Position numbers and translations under genes: made by a program. 64,000 nt of DNA, taken from Cryoendolithus antarcticus (taxonomy: Eukaryota; Ascomycota; Dothideomycetes; Cladosporiales; Cladosporiaceae). The notes beneath the pieces were generated by a model. That model was given only the letters and a program-made list of their open reading frames with translations. It did not search any database and was not told the origin of the DNA. Below, in pieces: positions 47,883-59,885 of this stretch. Each line of letters opens with the position of its first letter. Within the stretch, counting starts at the first letter, position 1. The DNA is taken from positions 62,001 through 126,000 of the forward strand of contig NAJO01000039.1 in assembly GCA_002077065.1 (NCBI GenBank), in the 5' to 3' direction.

Positions 47883-48378
47883 GAGGATAGTGGAGCTGCG
47901 CCATATTCATAGGCTTGATGATGCTGGCAATATTATATTGAGACAGTGAGATAGTCCTGCCAGTCATCTCCACACGAAACTGGACCGTTGCTATCACTGG
48001 TTCCCGAGAACTTCTGACCCGTGAATGATCGGCCGCAGCTCACGGAAGTACCATAGTCAGGCCGGGAATTGTCAATACATCCATCAACTCATTCCTTCAA
48101 CTCATCAATCCTATCCAAACGACACCGGCAGCATTCCGCGTCACGGTGGATGGAAGGAGCTGAGCTTTGTAATCGCGATTCTTGACTCCGTACCTGCATT
48201 AGCTTCGTTATACATGAGCTGACGAAGGTGATTTATATTCTATGCGGAAACACTGCGCTTCGACTGTATTCGTCGATCCCAGATTGATAAGGAGGTCGCT
48301 TCCGAAATATTACGATAACAGTAAAGCAAACGAAGTGTTCGGCGAGTTCACGATACCGGTCACTCATTTACACACATT
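47883..48378. other. Intergenic: PCF11 3' flank and epoxide hydrolase promoter
   Basis: Nothing coding is recognised. The 3' flank includes an AT-rich ATATTATATTGAG tract near 47932. Confidence 0.45.
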
Positions 48379-49695
48379 ATGCCACCAACGATCACTCCAT
48401 ACACTATCAACGTTCCTGACTCTGCATTAAAATCCCTCAAGGCTAAGCTCGAATCTACCAATCTCCCCGACGTCGTCGATTTCATTGACGACTGGAGCTA
48501 TGGCGCGCCACTCAGCGACATCAAGCGATTGACGGATCACTGGGCCGATGGCTTTGACTGGCGAACACAAGAGGCGAGCATCAACGAGCGTTTACCGCAA
48601 TTCACGACCAAAGTGGAGGTCGAGGGTTTCGGGGATCTCGACATGCATTTCGTGCATCAGAGAAGCGAGGTGAAGGGCGCGATCCCGTTGTTGTTCGTGC
48701 ATGGATGTGAGTGCCTACGATCAAGCTCATCGCAGTGACGAGCTGCGAGCTGACCAAAGTTCAGGGCCTGGAAGCTTCCTCGAAGTCGAAAAGCTACTCC
48801 CTCTGTTGACCAAGCCGGCCGACGGTGGTCCTGCTTTCCATGTTGTTGCCCCTTCACTACCGAATTTCGCCTTCTCGGAGGGACCGTCGAAGCCAGGCTT
48901 TGGGCTGAAGCAGTATGCGGAATCGATGCACAAGACCATGCTTGCTCTGGAATATGATCAGTATGGTAAGCAGAAGATCATCAACCTTTCCCCTTACGAA
49001 CAACTGACTGATCGTCGGTAGTGACTCAAGGAGGCGATTGGGGCTTCAAAGTCACCCGTGCTGTCGGCCACTTCTACCCAAAGCACTGCCTGGCCTCTCA
49101 CATCAATCTCGTGCTGGCTAAGAAGCCCGCTGTTTCTGCAGTGCAGGAAGCTTCGGCTTACACAGACGGCGAGAAAGCCGGCCTGGCTCGCACTGACTGG
49201 TTTGCCCAAGAAGGCTTCGGCTACAACCTACTGCAATCCACCAAACCCTCCGCAATCGGCTTCGCCCTCGCAGACTCACCTGTAGCGCTCCTCGCTTGGA
49301 TCTACGAGAAGCTACATGACTGGAGTGATGACTACCCTTGGACCGACGACGAGCTCTTGGCCTGGGTGTGCATGTATCAATTCGCTCGCGCAGGTCCAGC
49401 GGCGAGTGCGAGGATCTACTACGAGGTGCAGCATCCGAAGAACGAGGCAAAGCACGCGTTTGCTACTGGATATATTCCAGATGTGAAACTCGGAGTTTCG
49501 ATCTTTCCGAGGGACATCTATGTGCCACCAGTAGCGTGGGCAAGGTCTCTTGGGCCGGTGGTGTTCGGGGGTATGCATGCTGAAGGGGGGCACTTTGCCG
49601 CGCATGAGAAGCCAGAGCTGTTGGCAGGAGATCTGAGAAAGATGTTCGGGAAGGATGGAGGTGCATCGGAGATTGCGCAGAGGTTTGCCGTATGA
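48379..49695 (+). CDS. Epoxide hydrolase, alpha/beta-hydrolase fold
   Basis: Exons 48379-48706, 48765-48965 and 49022-49695 join in frame to 400 residues; donors are GTGAGT and GTAAGC, acceptors TTCAG and GGTAG. The N-terminal EHN domain (about 1-95) includes Y-G-A-P-L and the [11 protein letters not shown] motif. The oxyanion motif H-G-W-P-G-S is rebuilt across the first intron. The nucleophile lies in G-G-D-W-G just after the second intron. The likely catalytic His is in E-G-G-H-F-A-A-H near the C-terminus. Size and layout match microsomal-type fungal epoxide hydrolases, which open epoxides to diols by an aspartyl-ester intermediate. There is no clear membrane anchor, so it is probably cytosolic. 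The substrate is unknown: detoxification or fatty-acid/terpenoid epoxides are possible. Confidence 0.9.
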
Positions 49696-50331
49696 CAAAG
49701 GTTAGCTGGCAAGGCTGGGAACCGTGCTGGGACATTGACGTCGCTATCGTCGGCTGTGGATACTCTCATCCATGATTGCCCTCACGGATCGGCCAGGTGT
49801 GGTGAAGTCAGCTCGTTACAAGGAGTTTGTCAAGCCGAAGGCGACACACTCAAAAGGTATCGTACTGGCGATGTATCGTCCGAATGAAGGTGCGACTCCT
49901 CTACGTGGCGTACATGAGATGCATCGCTTGCCATAGACGATCACTCAACACATGACGGATTCCTCGCTCGAGCTCAGCAGACATCTGCATGTAAGCGACG
50001 AGAACAGTGATCGTATTAGTGGCATACACCTAGAGCATCTGAGATAATCATGTTCGACAGACATATTAGATGTCGTCGACTTGTTGGCAATCACGCGTGT
50101 TGGCACGTGCAACGGCCCGCACCGTGTGACGACCGCCTCCCATGCCTGACCCTCTGTGGTAGACAGATCGACGGCAAACCACACAGCGCAAGCCGTACTG
50201 ACTCTCCCTCTCCTCCCATAGCCACCATCTGCCACCTCGCATTTGCATCCTCTTTACACCCTCTCCGCGCGTTACACTCTATCACAACTCTATTACATCG
50301 CCGATAACAAGCCAAAAGCCAGACCGCAATC
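49696..50331. promoter_or_regulatory. Intergenic: epoxide hydrolase 3' flank and YPT1 promoter
   Basis: No gene is seen. The 150 bases before the YPT1 ATG are pyrimidine rich (CTCTCCCTCTCCTCCC), as in many fungal housekeeping promoters. Confidence 0.45.
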
Positions 50332-51266
50332 ATGAATCCAGAGTGGTGAGTTCACTCGCATTCACCAGAGCCTGAGCATAGTCGATGGCTAGGGCAACGC
50401 GCACAATGAGAGTCATCGCTAACAGCAAACAGAGTATCTTTCGATAACGAACCACACCCTGCCACTCTACTATCATTCATGACACTTCGACCGCTGTGTC
50501 CGGGATGTCAAAGCGCAAGCTAACCCACTCGGACTCTAGATACGACTACCTCTTCAAGCTGTTGCTGATCGGGGATTCCGGCGTCGGAAAGTCCTGCTTG
50601 CTTCTACGGTTCGCGGACGACACATACACTGAGAGCTATATCTCTACGATCGGTGTGGACTTCAAGATCAGGACGATTGAGCTTGATGGCAAGACTGTGA
50701 AGTTGCAGATCGTGAGTTACATGTTTCAGCGCATCACTTGAAGGGGTTATGAGAGAGAGGCTGATGACTTCGTGCAGTGGGACACCGCGGGCCAAGAGCG
50801 CTTTCGCACGATCACCAGCTCCTACTACCGCGGCGCACACGGCATCTGCGTGGTCTACGATGTGACAGACATGGACAGCTTCAACAACGTGAAGCAGTGG
50901 CTGCAGGAGATTGATCGCTATGCCACAGAAGGTGTGAATAAGCTTCTTGTTGGCAACAAGAGCGATATGGCGGATAAGAAGGTTGTGGAGTACTCAGTTG
51001 CGAAGGTATGACTGATCAGCTTGCGCGCGTAGCTCTCAAGCGCAGGAACAGCGTATACTGACAGCCAGCAGGAATTCGCAGACAGCCTCGGCATCCCATT
51101 CCTCGAGACCTCCGCAAAGAACGCCAGCAACGTCGAGCAGGCTTTCCTGACGATGGCACGGCAGATCAAGGAGCGTATGGGCAACACGACCGTCAATAAC
51201 AAGCCTACCGTGCAAGTCGGGCAAGGTCAAGGCGTGCAGTCCGGCAGCGCTGGTGGGTGCTGCTAG
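50332..51266 (+). CDS. YPT1: Rab GTPase Ypt1/Rab1
   Basis: Exons 50332-50342 (11 nt), 50540-50711, 50778-51005 and 51072-51266 give 201 residues. The first exon encodes M-N-P plus two bases of the next codon and splices at GA|GTGGTG to TAG|A, restoring M-N-P-E-Y-D-Y-L-F-K. Splicing at the nearby GTGAGT would create a stop. The G motifs are complete: G-D-S-G-V-G-K-S, switch I with S-T-I-G-V-D-F, W-D-T-A-G-Q-E, N-K-S-D and E-T-S-A-K. The C-terminus ends in C-C for double geranylgeranylation. The S-Y-I-S-T-I-G effector region and the overall match define the Rab1 group, which controls ER-to-Golgi transport and autophagy. A downstream ATG at 50496 could start without the small exon but would give an atypical N-terminus. 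Confidence 0.95.
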
Positions 51267-51999
51267 ACATATATGCCAACAGCGAGCAAGGGATTTGGAT
51301 GCGACACATTGTGACGGGCGTTGTGCTTTGACAGCTGCATGCTAGATGGCATGCATAATAGCTTGATGTGCAGATTTACCTTCCAGCACAGCTGCATGAG
51401 AAGCGAGAGCCTGTGGCGTTACGGGGAGTTTGTGTAGTTCATGCAATCCGTATACATGCCTTATGTCCAGATTGCAGTCTGCATACATACTCTTCCATTG
51501 TATCAGTAGATCATCGAAGTCATCTCGTACGTTTAATTTTTTCACTCTGCGGCGATGTCGTGGCCTGCATGCGAGACGCCACCAAGTCTTCGCCAAGCCA
51601 TATCCTCGCGTGTTGGGGTTCAGCGCGTACTCGGACCTCGATCAATCGATAGAAGGACATCACAGCTTCATCCTCTATCTGCGTTCTCGCGTTGTAGAAG
51701 ATTGCGCCAGGCGGATTATTGACACAGGAACGTGACCCGTCAGATTTGCAGAACAAACCTGCGACTTCCCGACCCAGCGAAAGGAGACACCCCCGTCTCC
51801 CAGTCGCGCCTGCTTGCATGGAGAGATGAAGCGCAAACCAGGTCAAACGAGTGCTTTCCAGTGCTCGAACATCCACACCTCGAAACTTCGCGCCACGTCT
51901 CAGCATGCGCGAAGTGATCTGGATTTGTACTGGCTCTCTCACAGCGACCACTTCCTATCCTGCCAATGAACAGAATCGATTTCTTATATTGCAGGTGAC
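51267..51999. other. Intergenic: YPT1 3' flank and Su(z)12 upstream region
   Basis: No gene is supported. A 143-codon minus-strand frame (51520-51951) has no recognised features. TTGCAG immediately before the ATG at 52000 looks like an intron acceptor, so a 5' UTR intron or an extra upstream exon is possible. Confidence 0.45.
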
Positions 52000-54208
52000 A
52001 TGGTCGAGTCCGCCGCCCATCGTAAGCTCATAGGCAACGCATATTTAGCTCGCGAACTCGCGACGCGAAATCCGTCGTTCTTGCGCAGGAATCTGCGACG
52101 GGCTCTCGATGGTCATAAGCGGGATCTGGCTGCTCTGCGATCGAAGGAAACTGGCGAATCTGGACCACTACATGACATGGCCGCCACCGAACGTCGGGAC
52201 GCGGGATGGAACTATCCTACCGTGGCCATGTTGAAGGATCTTGTCAAGGGTCAGAAGCCGGTGCTCCAGATTTCTGGACTGCAGTTGCGTAGGGCCGATG
52301 CTACGGGTACTCACACATCGGCTAGCACGCATCATACTACTAGGAGGACAACGCCCGTGAAGCCAGCTACCGATGAGCTAGACTGGCTGCCTGACGCATC
52401 TGTTGACTTTCGCACGGATTGCAGAGTCACCGCGAGGATTTTACAACCTGCTGTCCCAGCTCGTGAGATTTACGTCGAGACAAAGACTGGCACCATTGAA
52501 AGCAGTGGCATTGGCTCCTCTCCGAGACATTTCGACGTCACGCTTGAGAAACCTATTCACATTGAAGTCGAGCAACTCTACACCGCCATCGACACGGGGA
52601 AGGTCGGTGTCAATAGGTGGAAACGATCCATCCCACTGGATTACGAACTGCGCGTGGAGATAAAGTGTCAAGATCTCAGTGGGACCATGGACTTTCTCGA
52701 TCTCCTGGAAGGCAGACGACCTACTGCTGATCAGCTCGGTCGCTCGGATAAGGAGGGTGTCGTGAAGCTGAACTGGTCGTCGTTCCCTGAGTGTCCGCCA
52801 GCAAACAAGTTGCTCCCTTTGAAACGCAAACAGAATCACAAAAGTCTGGATCTGAAATATGGAGCCGAACTGTCCATGGGCTGGCTAAGCCAGCAGGACA
52901 CACCGCTTGAGAGGTATAATCGTCTTGTGCGTGAATACAAAGTCAAGACAAGTCGACCACCGACGCCTGTGACGTCTGACCGAATGGAGATCACACCGCC
53001 AGACCATGTAATCACGTATGTCTACCAGCAAGCGCAGCACGTGTGCAAGCACCTGCGATGTCCGCTGTGCGCTGTGCCCGGCATGCCAGGGGTTGCGCAC
53101 ACAGACTTCGATCGGCTGCACATGCACCTCTTGCTACATCACGGTCACTTCCACTTTGAAATCGAGTATAGCAAAGTTTCGCCCAGCTTAGTAGAGAAGA
53201 TCATCATCCTCTCCGCTACCGCAAGGACGCGCGAAATATTCCGCGAGCCAAGTCCCGGTGACGAAGAGACCTGGATCGCTCCTTCCGGGCCGTTTGACGA
53301 GAAAGCGTACCTTGCCGGCAAGGACACTTGGACAAATCATCAGCAACCGCAGAAAGGCACGACGAAAGCGATGAAGGCCAACGGTCGCAAGTCCGCTAAC
53401 GCTTCCCCTTCGAAGCCCGGCAAACTCGCCGCCACCCCGCAGCACCAGATGAATGGCGTTGTCCCTCCCACGCCTGCCACCAAACTCCACCCCGTTCCTG
53501 AGGTCCCTGGCATACGTTTCTACGCTTCGATCTCCAAATGCCCATTGAACCCTGGCTCTCTTCTTCCCTCCCCGAATTCCTCGTCCATCAACCTCACCTG
53601 GCTTTCCCAGCGTTTACACGACGATATCAGTAATCTGCCCATCAGCGACGCGACGAAGGAGTTCTGGAAGGCATGGAACGCGCATCTTGACTCGGAGAAT
53701 CTGTGTGGCGAGACTTACCTCGCTGGCAGTCTAGAGCGCTTCAAGCAGAAGTGGCGAACCGAAACTGCTGGGCGCTGGAGAGATGACTTTATCGAATTCG
53801 TGCTGCGGCTGGGCAAACACGGGATTGTGGGTCAAGAGGCGTCGGATGCCTTACTGAATGGCATCGCGAACGGCGTTCCTAATCGCAAGGATGATGATGC
53901 GCCCAAATGCCAGACTAACGGGGTACTCACCAACGGCCACCACGCGAAGCCTGCCTCGAAGAAACCTCCTGCGACTCGGACGTGCACGTGTGGCAAGCCA
54001 GTGACTAGTAATCGCGGCGTAATTATCTGCGCTGACACGGTACGTCTCCCATCTCCTATCGTGCCTCGAGATCCGGCAGCTGACATTTCCACAGCGCTGC
54101 AGACGTGTGCATTTCCACAAGGATTGCGTGCGTTTGGATACGCGAGAAGAGGGATGGCGATGTGCAGAGTGCCGTGCCGGCGACGGAAATGGGTGTAAGA
54201 GTATGTAG
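52000..54208 (+). CDS. SUZ12: Polycomb repressive complex 2 subunit, Su(z)12-like
   Basis: Exons 52000-54039 and 54095-54208 give 717 residues; the intron has GTACGT, a GCTGAC branch and CCACAG. A C2H2 zinc finger lies at about 345-385 (L-R-C-P-L-C ... L-H-M-H-L-L-L-H-H-G-H-F). A VEFS-type region follows at about 545-610 (E-F-W-K-A-W-N-A-H-L-D-S-E-N-L). After the splice the protein ends in a cysteine-rich PHD-like finger (C-T-C-G ... I-I-C ... C-R-R-V-H-F-H-K-D-C ... W-R-C-A-E-C). If the intron is read through, a different end would destroy this finger, which supports the splice. In PRC2, Su(z)12 holds E(z) and Nurf55 together for H3K27 methylation. The PHD-like tail is an added module; an upstream exon before 52000 cannot be excluded. 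Confidence 0.87.
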
Positions 54209-54480
54209 GAGAACTTTTCCGTGGGTTTGGCAAGGCGTCTGGAGTAATAGAGCCGGCCGAGGCAGTAGCCTCGGAGAGTACAGTTCTTTGCTCTCATGGT
54301 GTACGATCTGGGGTTGTACGATACGAACGTAAAGCAAGTGAGCGTGTCGCGAGGCGGCTCATCAACACAAGTACCGCTGTGACTGATATGTTACACATCT
54401 GCACTCCCTGCGCTTTTGCCCTCCCATCAACTGTACACGTGCGCTCCCCTCAGCCCATCGCATTATCTCCCATCATTTCC
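54209..54480. other. Convergent intergenic region
   Basis: Only 272 bases separate the stop codons of the Su(z)12 gene (+) and adenylate kinase (-). Nothing is recognised in it. Confidence 0.4.
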
Positions 54481-55416
<936 letters not shown>

Positions 55417-56109
55417 CCTGCCGGCACGCGACTGTTGAGGAGGGTGAGACTCGAGTCAATGGGGCTGTAGATGAGATGTATGCGAGAATATGTGTCGGAG
55501 TAGACGGGGATGAGCTCCAGAAGCCGACGCGACAAGCTACAGCAATGTTGTATAGCTGCAGGGTAGTGTGATGTATGTGGCCCCGAGTCTTGGTGAGAGC
55601 TCCAACTTCCTCGGCTCCCTCCCGTTAGCCCGTGGTCTAGCGATGAACTCTTACATTACCCGGACGACCGATTCCTGTAAATCTGTTCTCGTGTCATGGC
55701 TCGTACAGCGAACATTGCATCAAGCAGTCCTAGATATGTACATGGCTCTGACAGAGTCGCATGTACACCTCCCTGGTCGCCTCGGAGAATGGAGCGTAGT
55801 CTCGGCGCTGAGGGTCGGCCTATTTCGTATGCCTCGATTGCGAGTACGAGCGAAATGGACATAGACTCAAGCATACATTGCTCGATGACAAGACAATGTA
55901 GGTCTGGTACAGCAACAATTTTCTTTCCAATTTGCACTACTCACTGCTCCCTGAGTGATCCGGTCTGAGGAAGGAGCACTCACGCCGGCCCGAGCACGTG
56001 GACTACCTACCTCAGAGTCGAAACGATGCGGTGAGCAGTTGCTCTTTTCACAGGCGATGCCTCGACATCTCACATAGTGTACTCAGTCACACAGAGCAAG
56101 TGAGTTACA
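55417..56109. promoter_or_regulatory. Intergenic: upstream of ADK1 (-) and of the orphan gene (+)
   Basis: This region of 693 bases separates divergent genes and presumably holds both promoters. I see no repeat, RNA gene or supported reading frame. Confidence 0.45.
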
Positions 56110-57075
56110 ATGGCGGGCGATGCGGGGGATGTCATGTATTCGACAGCGTCATTCCTCCGCGAGATGGCAAATCGCCAGGGCGGCGGCGCCGAGGGCAGCA
56201 GGATACCGGAGCCCAGGTAAGTAAACCTAATATCATAGCGTCTAGATAATGCTTGACACGCGAGAAGTCGAGTAAGCATGCCACTCATCGGTCGCCGTCA
56301 TCGTCGCTCTTACACGATCTCGTCGCCACTGGGAACGGAGGTCAACGCCTTCCCAAGTCCGTTAGTGAATCTACGAGCGCAGACGCCGCCGATCCGATCT
56401 CGAACACCCCACGACAAGGAGAACATAGCGCCGGACTCGCCACTACTACCGGATCTACCCACCACTGTCAGCTTCGACGTGAGCAAAGGCAAGAAGCCGA
56501 TCCGACCAGCAGTCCCGCGCCCTGCCTCGCCACCACGCGCCCGTGTCTTCCACACGACGTCGATTGTCAACGACCGATTCTTTGACGTGCTTCCGCTCCC
56601 GCAAGCCTGGACTCAGCAGCATGATCGTGCAATTTGTGTGCTCGACTCCCGCAACTACTCGCCACTTGCCATCGTCTCGAAGCTACGCCGTGTGTTCCCT
56701 GAGTTAATAGGCACGCTGACACCGCTCATGATCGAGAAGCGTCTCAGGATCCTTGATCAGAACGTCGAGATCGACTACTGGCGCATTGGTACCGCGTCAT
56801 CAACGAGTGAGACTCGTGAGCAGAGACATGTGAGATGGCAGACGGAGAGGGTGGACTCGCAGACGACGTTGGCAGAGAGTGCTGCAACATCGAAGGTACA
56901 ATGCTACCAGTGATGTGCTCTACACAGTTGCTGACGATGCATACAGAGCAGGAGGGCTACATCATTTTTCAAGCCATCACCCAAACGACAGCTGCCCTCG
57001 TCAGTCGTCGCCAATGGGGCTGCCGTTGCGCGGAGTTTCGGTACTGGATTCAGAAGTTATCTCGAGCGGTTGTAG
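56110..57075 (+). CDS. Uncharacterised protein with a conserved-looking C-terminal core
   Basis: Three exons (56110-56216, 56265-56895, 56947-57075) join in frame to 288 residues; donors are GTAAGT and GTACAA, with a CTTGAC branch in the first intron. I do not recognise the family. After a basic, Ser/Pro-rich N-terminal half, a compact segment at about 130-215 (Q-Q-H-D-R-A-I-C-V-L-D-S-R-N-Y-S-P; I-V-S-K-L-R-R-V-F-P-E-L; M-I-E-K-R-L-R-I-L-D-Q; D-Y-W-R-I-G) has the look of a folded, conserved domain. The third exon adds a basic tail (S-R-R-A-T-S-F-F-K-P). The D-K-E-N-I-A-P motif earlier on resembles a KEN-box degradation signal. The start at 56110 uses exon 1; a shorter protein from 56278 is possible. 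Confidence 0.65.
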
Positions 57076-57567
57076 TGACTTGGGAGGGACGCGGAGGCGG
57101 TAATGTGTAATGGCTCATTGCTTGGAGTAAATTGCTGGTCGGTCAGATGCGTTTGTGGTGCAAATAAGAGGAGCAATGTAGCTGAGCGTAGTATTGTTTG
57201 TCGTGCCAAGCTGCGGTCATATTTCGCAGGCTGTACCTTCCGCTTTCGGACAGTGAATCCGACGTCAGTAGATAGTGGGGAAGCTTCGGAGGGACCCTGT
57301 AGGTGACACACACGTTGTTCACGCTTTCTGGCGGTTGAAGCGGCAAGATACAGGAAGAAGCTATCTGTGCGTTGCGAAGTATCTCCAATAAGGTGCAGTT
57401 TTACTGATCCAGTCTTTGTACTTCACTCACCTCTTTACTTTCCATCTCCCACTCTTCACTTTACCATTATCACTATCACCGTTGTCCTTGCTCTAGCGTA
57501 GCATACCAGGTGGATTAACGCCCGCTACGAGCATATCGCCACCTTTTGGAAGTACACAACCATAGCA
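57076..57567. promoter_or_regulatory. Intergenic: orphan-gene 3' flank and UGA1 promoter
   Basis: A pyrimidine-rich run precedes the UGA1 start (CCACTCTTCACTTTACC and more, 57440-57490). No gene is seen. Confidence 0.45.
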
Positions 57568-59175
57568 ATGGCGTCCTTCGCCCGCTCAGCAGCTCGGCTG
57601 CAACCTGCAGTCAGGCTCGCAACCAGGAATAACGTCACACGCCGCACGATGGCGACTCAGACGCCACCTCGAGCAGCCTCAGCGGCAACTGCACAGCAGG
57701 TATCTTCACACAGCTCGGCGGAAGAATCACTCTTCCCAGGCGAGCCCACCGGACCTTCAATCCGAACTCAGATTCCCGGACCAAAAGCCTTGGAGGCTAT
57801 TGGCAAGCTAGACAAAACCTTCGAGACCCGCAGCTTGAATATGATGTGCAACTACCAGGACTCGTTCGGCAACTACATCGCAGACGTAGATGGCAACGTC
57901 CTGCTCGATGTCTACGCCCAGATCGCTAGTATTCCCGTCGGCTACAGCAATCCGAACCTCATGCAAGCCGCCATGAGCCCACAGATGATCTCGGCCATCA
58001 TCAACCGTCCAGCAATGGGTAACTTCCCGCAGCACGACTGGGCGGAGATCCTAGAGACTGGCATGCTTCGCGTAGCACCAAAGGGTCTGAACCAAGTTCT
58101 CACCGCTACTGCTGGCTCAGACGCCAATGAGCTTGCTTACAAGGCAGCGTTCATGTGGAAGGCCCAGCAACGACGCGGCAGCTACAATGCCGACTTCTCA
58201 GCCGAAGACATCGAGTCCTCGATGAATAACCAGACCCCCGGCTCGCCTAACATGTCCATCCTCTCCTTCAAGACCGGTTTCCACGGCCGTCTCTTCGGTT
58301 CCCTGTCCACGACTCGCTCCAAGCCGATCCACAAACTCGATATCCCTGCGTTCGATTGGCCGCAAGCTTCATTCCCAGCTCTCAAGTACCCTCTTGAAGA
58401 TCACGTCCAGGAGAACGCGAAGGAGGAGCAGCGCTGCTTGGAGGAATTTGAGCACGTTCTCACCACCTTCCACTCACCGCCTGCTGCTATCATTGTCGAG
58501 CCCATCCAGTCAGAGGGTGGTGATAACCACGCTTCGCCCGCTTTCTTCCAGGGTCTGCGTGCCATTACGAAGAAGCACGATGTTCTCATGATTGTGGATG
58601 AAGTCCAGACCGGTGTCGGCGCGACAGGCAAGTTCTGGGCTCACGATCACTGGAACCTGCAGGACCCGCCGGATATGGTGACCTTCTCCAAGAAGGCGCA
58701 AGCGGCTGGGTACTACTTCGGTAATCCTGAGCTGCGACCCAACAAGCCGTACAGGCAGTTCAACACGTAAGCTTCCCTTACCCTCTCCCTTCCCTCCCAA
58801 TATCAGCTAACATCCTTTCCCAGCTGGCTCGGCGACCCCGCCCGCGCCCTCCTCTTCCGCGCCATCATCGACGAAATCGAGCGTCTTAACCTCGTCGAGA
58901 ACACAGCCTCCACAGGCGCCTACCTGTACTCTGGTCTCGAATCCCTCGCGCAAAAGTACCCCAAAGAAATCCAAAACTTGCGTGGCAAGGGTCAGGGCAC
59001 GTTCATTGCGTGGGACTCACCGCGCAGAGATGAGGTGCTGAAGAAGGCCAAGGGCGAGGGGATCAATATTGGAGGGAGTGGGGCTATGGCGGTCAGGTTG
59101 AGGCCGATGTTGATTTTCCAGAAGAGGCATGCGGATATTTTGTTGGAGGGGTTGGAGAGGGTTATGAAGACGTGA
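57568..59175 (+). CDS. UGA1: 4-aminobutyrate (GABA) aminotransferase, mitochondrial-type
   Basis: Exons 57568-58766 and 58824-59175 give 516 residues; the 57-bp intron has GTAAGC and TTCCCAG. The first ~35 residues are Arg/Ala/Ser/Thr-rich without acids, an apparent mitochondrial presequence. Class III PLP-dependent transaminase motifs follow: G-S-D-A-N-E-L-A-Y-K, the I-V-E-P-I-Q-S-E-G-G-D segment, D-E-V-Q-T-G with the PLP-binding Asp, and F-S-K-K-A-Q with the PLP lysine. The end (G-G-S-G-A-M-A-V-R-L-R-P-M-L) is typical of eukaryotic GABA-T. It converts GABA and 2-oxoglutarate to succinic semialdehyde and glutamate in the GABA shunt. Yeast Uga1 is cytosolic, but the presequence here argues for mitochondria. 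Confidence 0.95.
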
Positions 59176-59612
59176 TAACCGTGCTAGACCACAGCGCGGA
59201 CCAATGATCGAGCTGTCTGCGCTAGCTGGCGCCGTGATGATGACTTGAGTACGGCGTTATCTGGCGTTTGGGAAGCGAAAAGCGCGCTGTTGATGAAGCT
59301 TGTCACAGGGACGTCGATTGTCGCAGTTCACCATAGCAATAGTGAACGCAAATGAACCCATTTCGACTACAAGTTGGTCTCCATACGTCTCTGCCACTGC
59401 CAGTCGGTCATGTCATGAAGTCCCTCTCGCTCGCTTGCTTGACGTTCCACACCGCCCACTCCGCCAACTGCGTTTCTCCGTAGGCTACTGCGTGATCGAA
59501 TTTCCTTCATGACTTGTGAACGTGAAAGTTGGCTCAAGCAGGTGGGATGACCGTAGATTCGCGGCACGCTCGATATGCGCGCGGATTACACCACTTTATA
59601 CCGCTTCACATG
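59176..59612. other. Convergent intergenic region between UGA1 and the HeLo gene
   Basis: Nothing is recognised in this stretch. It is followed by the duplicated Gly-coding units of the opposite strand. Confidence 0.4.
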
Positions 59613-59885
59613 GCTGCCTGAGCCGCCAGAGGCACCGCCTTGCCCGCCATCGCCACCTCGCCCTAGTGCCTTGGTCAGCAGATCTTTCCGAGGTGGAGGA
59701 GACCTCTGCTTACCACCGCCACCCCGCGGTGGTCAGGCACCGCCACCGGATACCTCATATCCTCCTGAGCCACCAGAAGCCCCGCCTTGCGACCCACCGC
59801 CCCCTTGTCCCAGTCTTGTCAGCAGCAGATCCGCCTGACATCGAGTGAATAGGATCACGACTTACCACCACCTCCTGAGGGTTTG
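59613..59885 (-). repeat. Tandem duplication (147-bp period) of a Gly-rich exon with its intron
   Basis: Two related blocks, about 59613-59745 and 59760-59885, line up with a 147-base offset (for example CTGAGCCGCCAGAGGC at 59618 and CTGAGCCACCAGAAGC at 59765). On the minus strand each holds a donor (GTAAGT or GTAAGC), a GATCTGCTGAC-type branch, an acceptor and a Gly-coding exon with G-G-Q/S-x-G-G-A-S-G-G-S-G. Confidence 0.7.

Noticed and set aside
50496..50539. ATG at 50496 as the YPT1 start
   Set aside because: It gives a long non-conserved N-terminus. The 11-nt exon restores the conserved M-N-P-E-Y-D-Y-L-F start.
59516..59848. Plus-strand Pro/His-rich frames
   Set aside because: They are the antisense of the duplicated Gly-coding exon-intron units.
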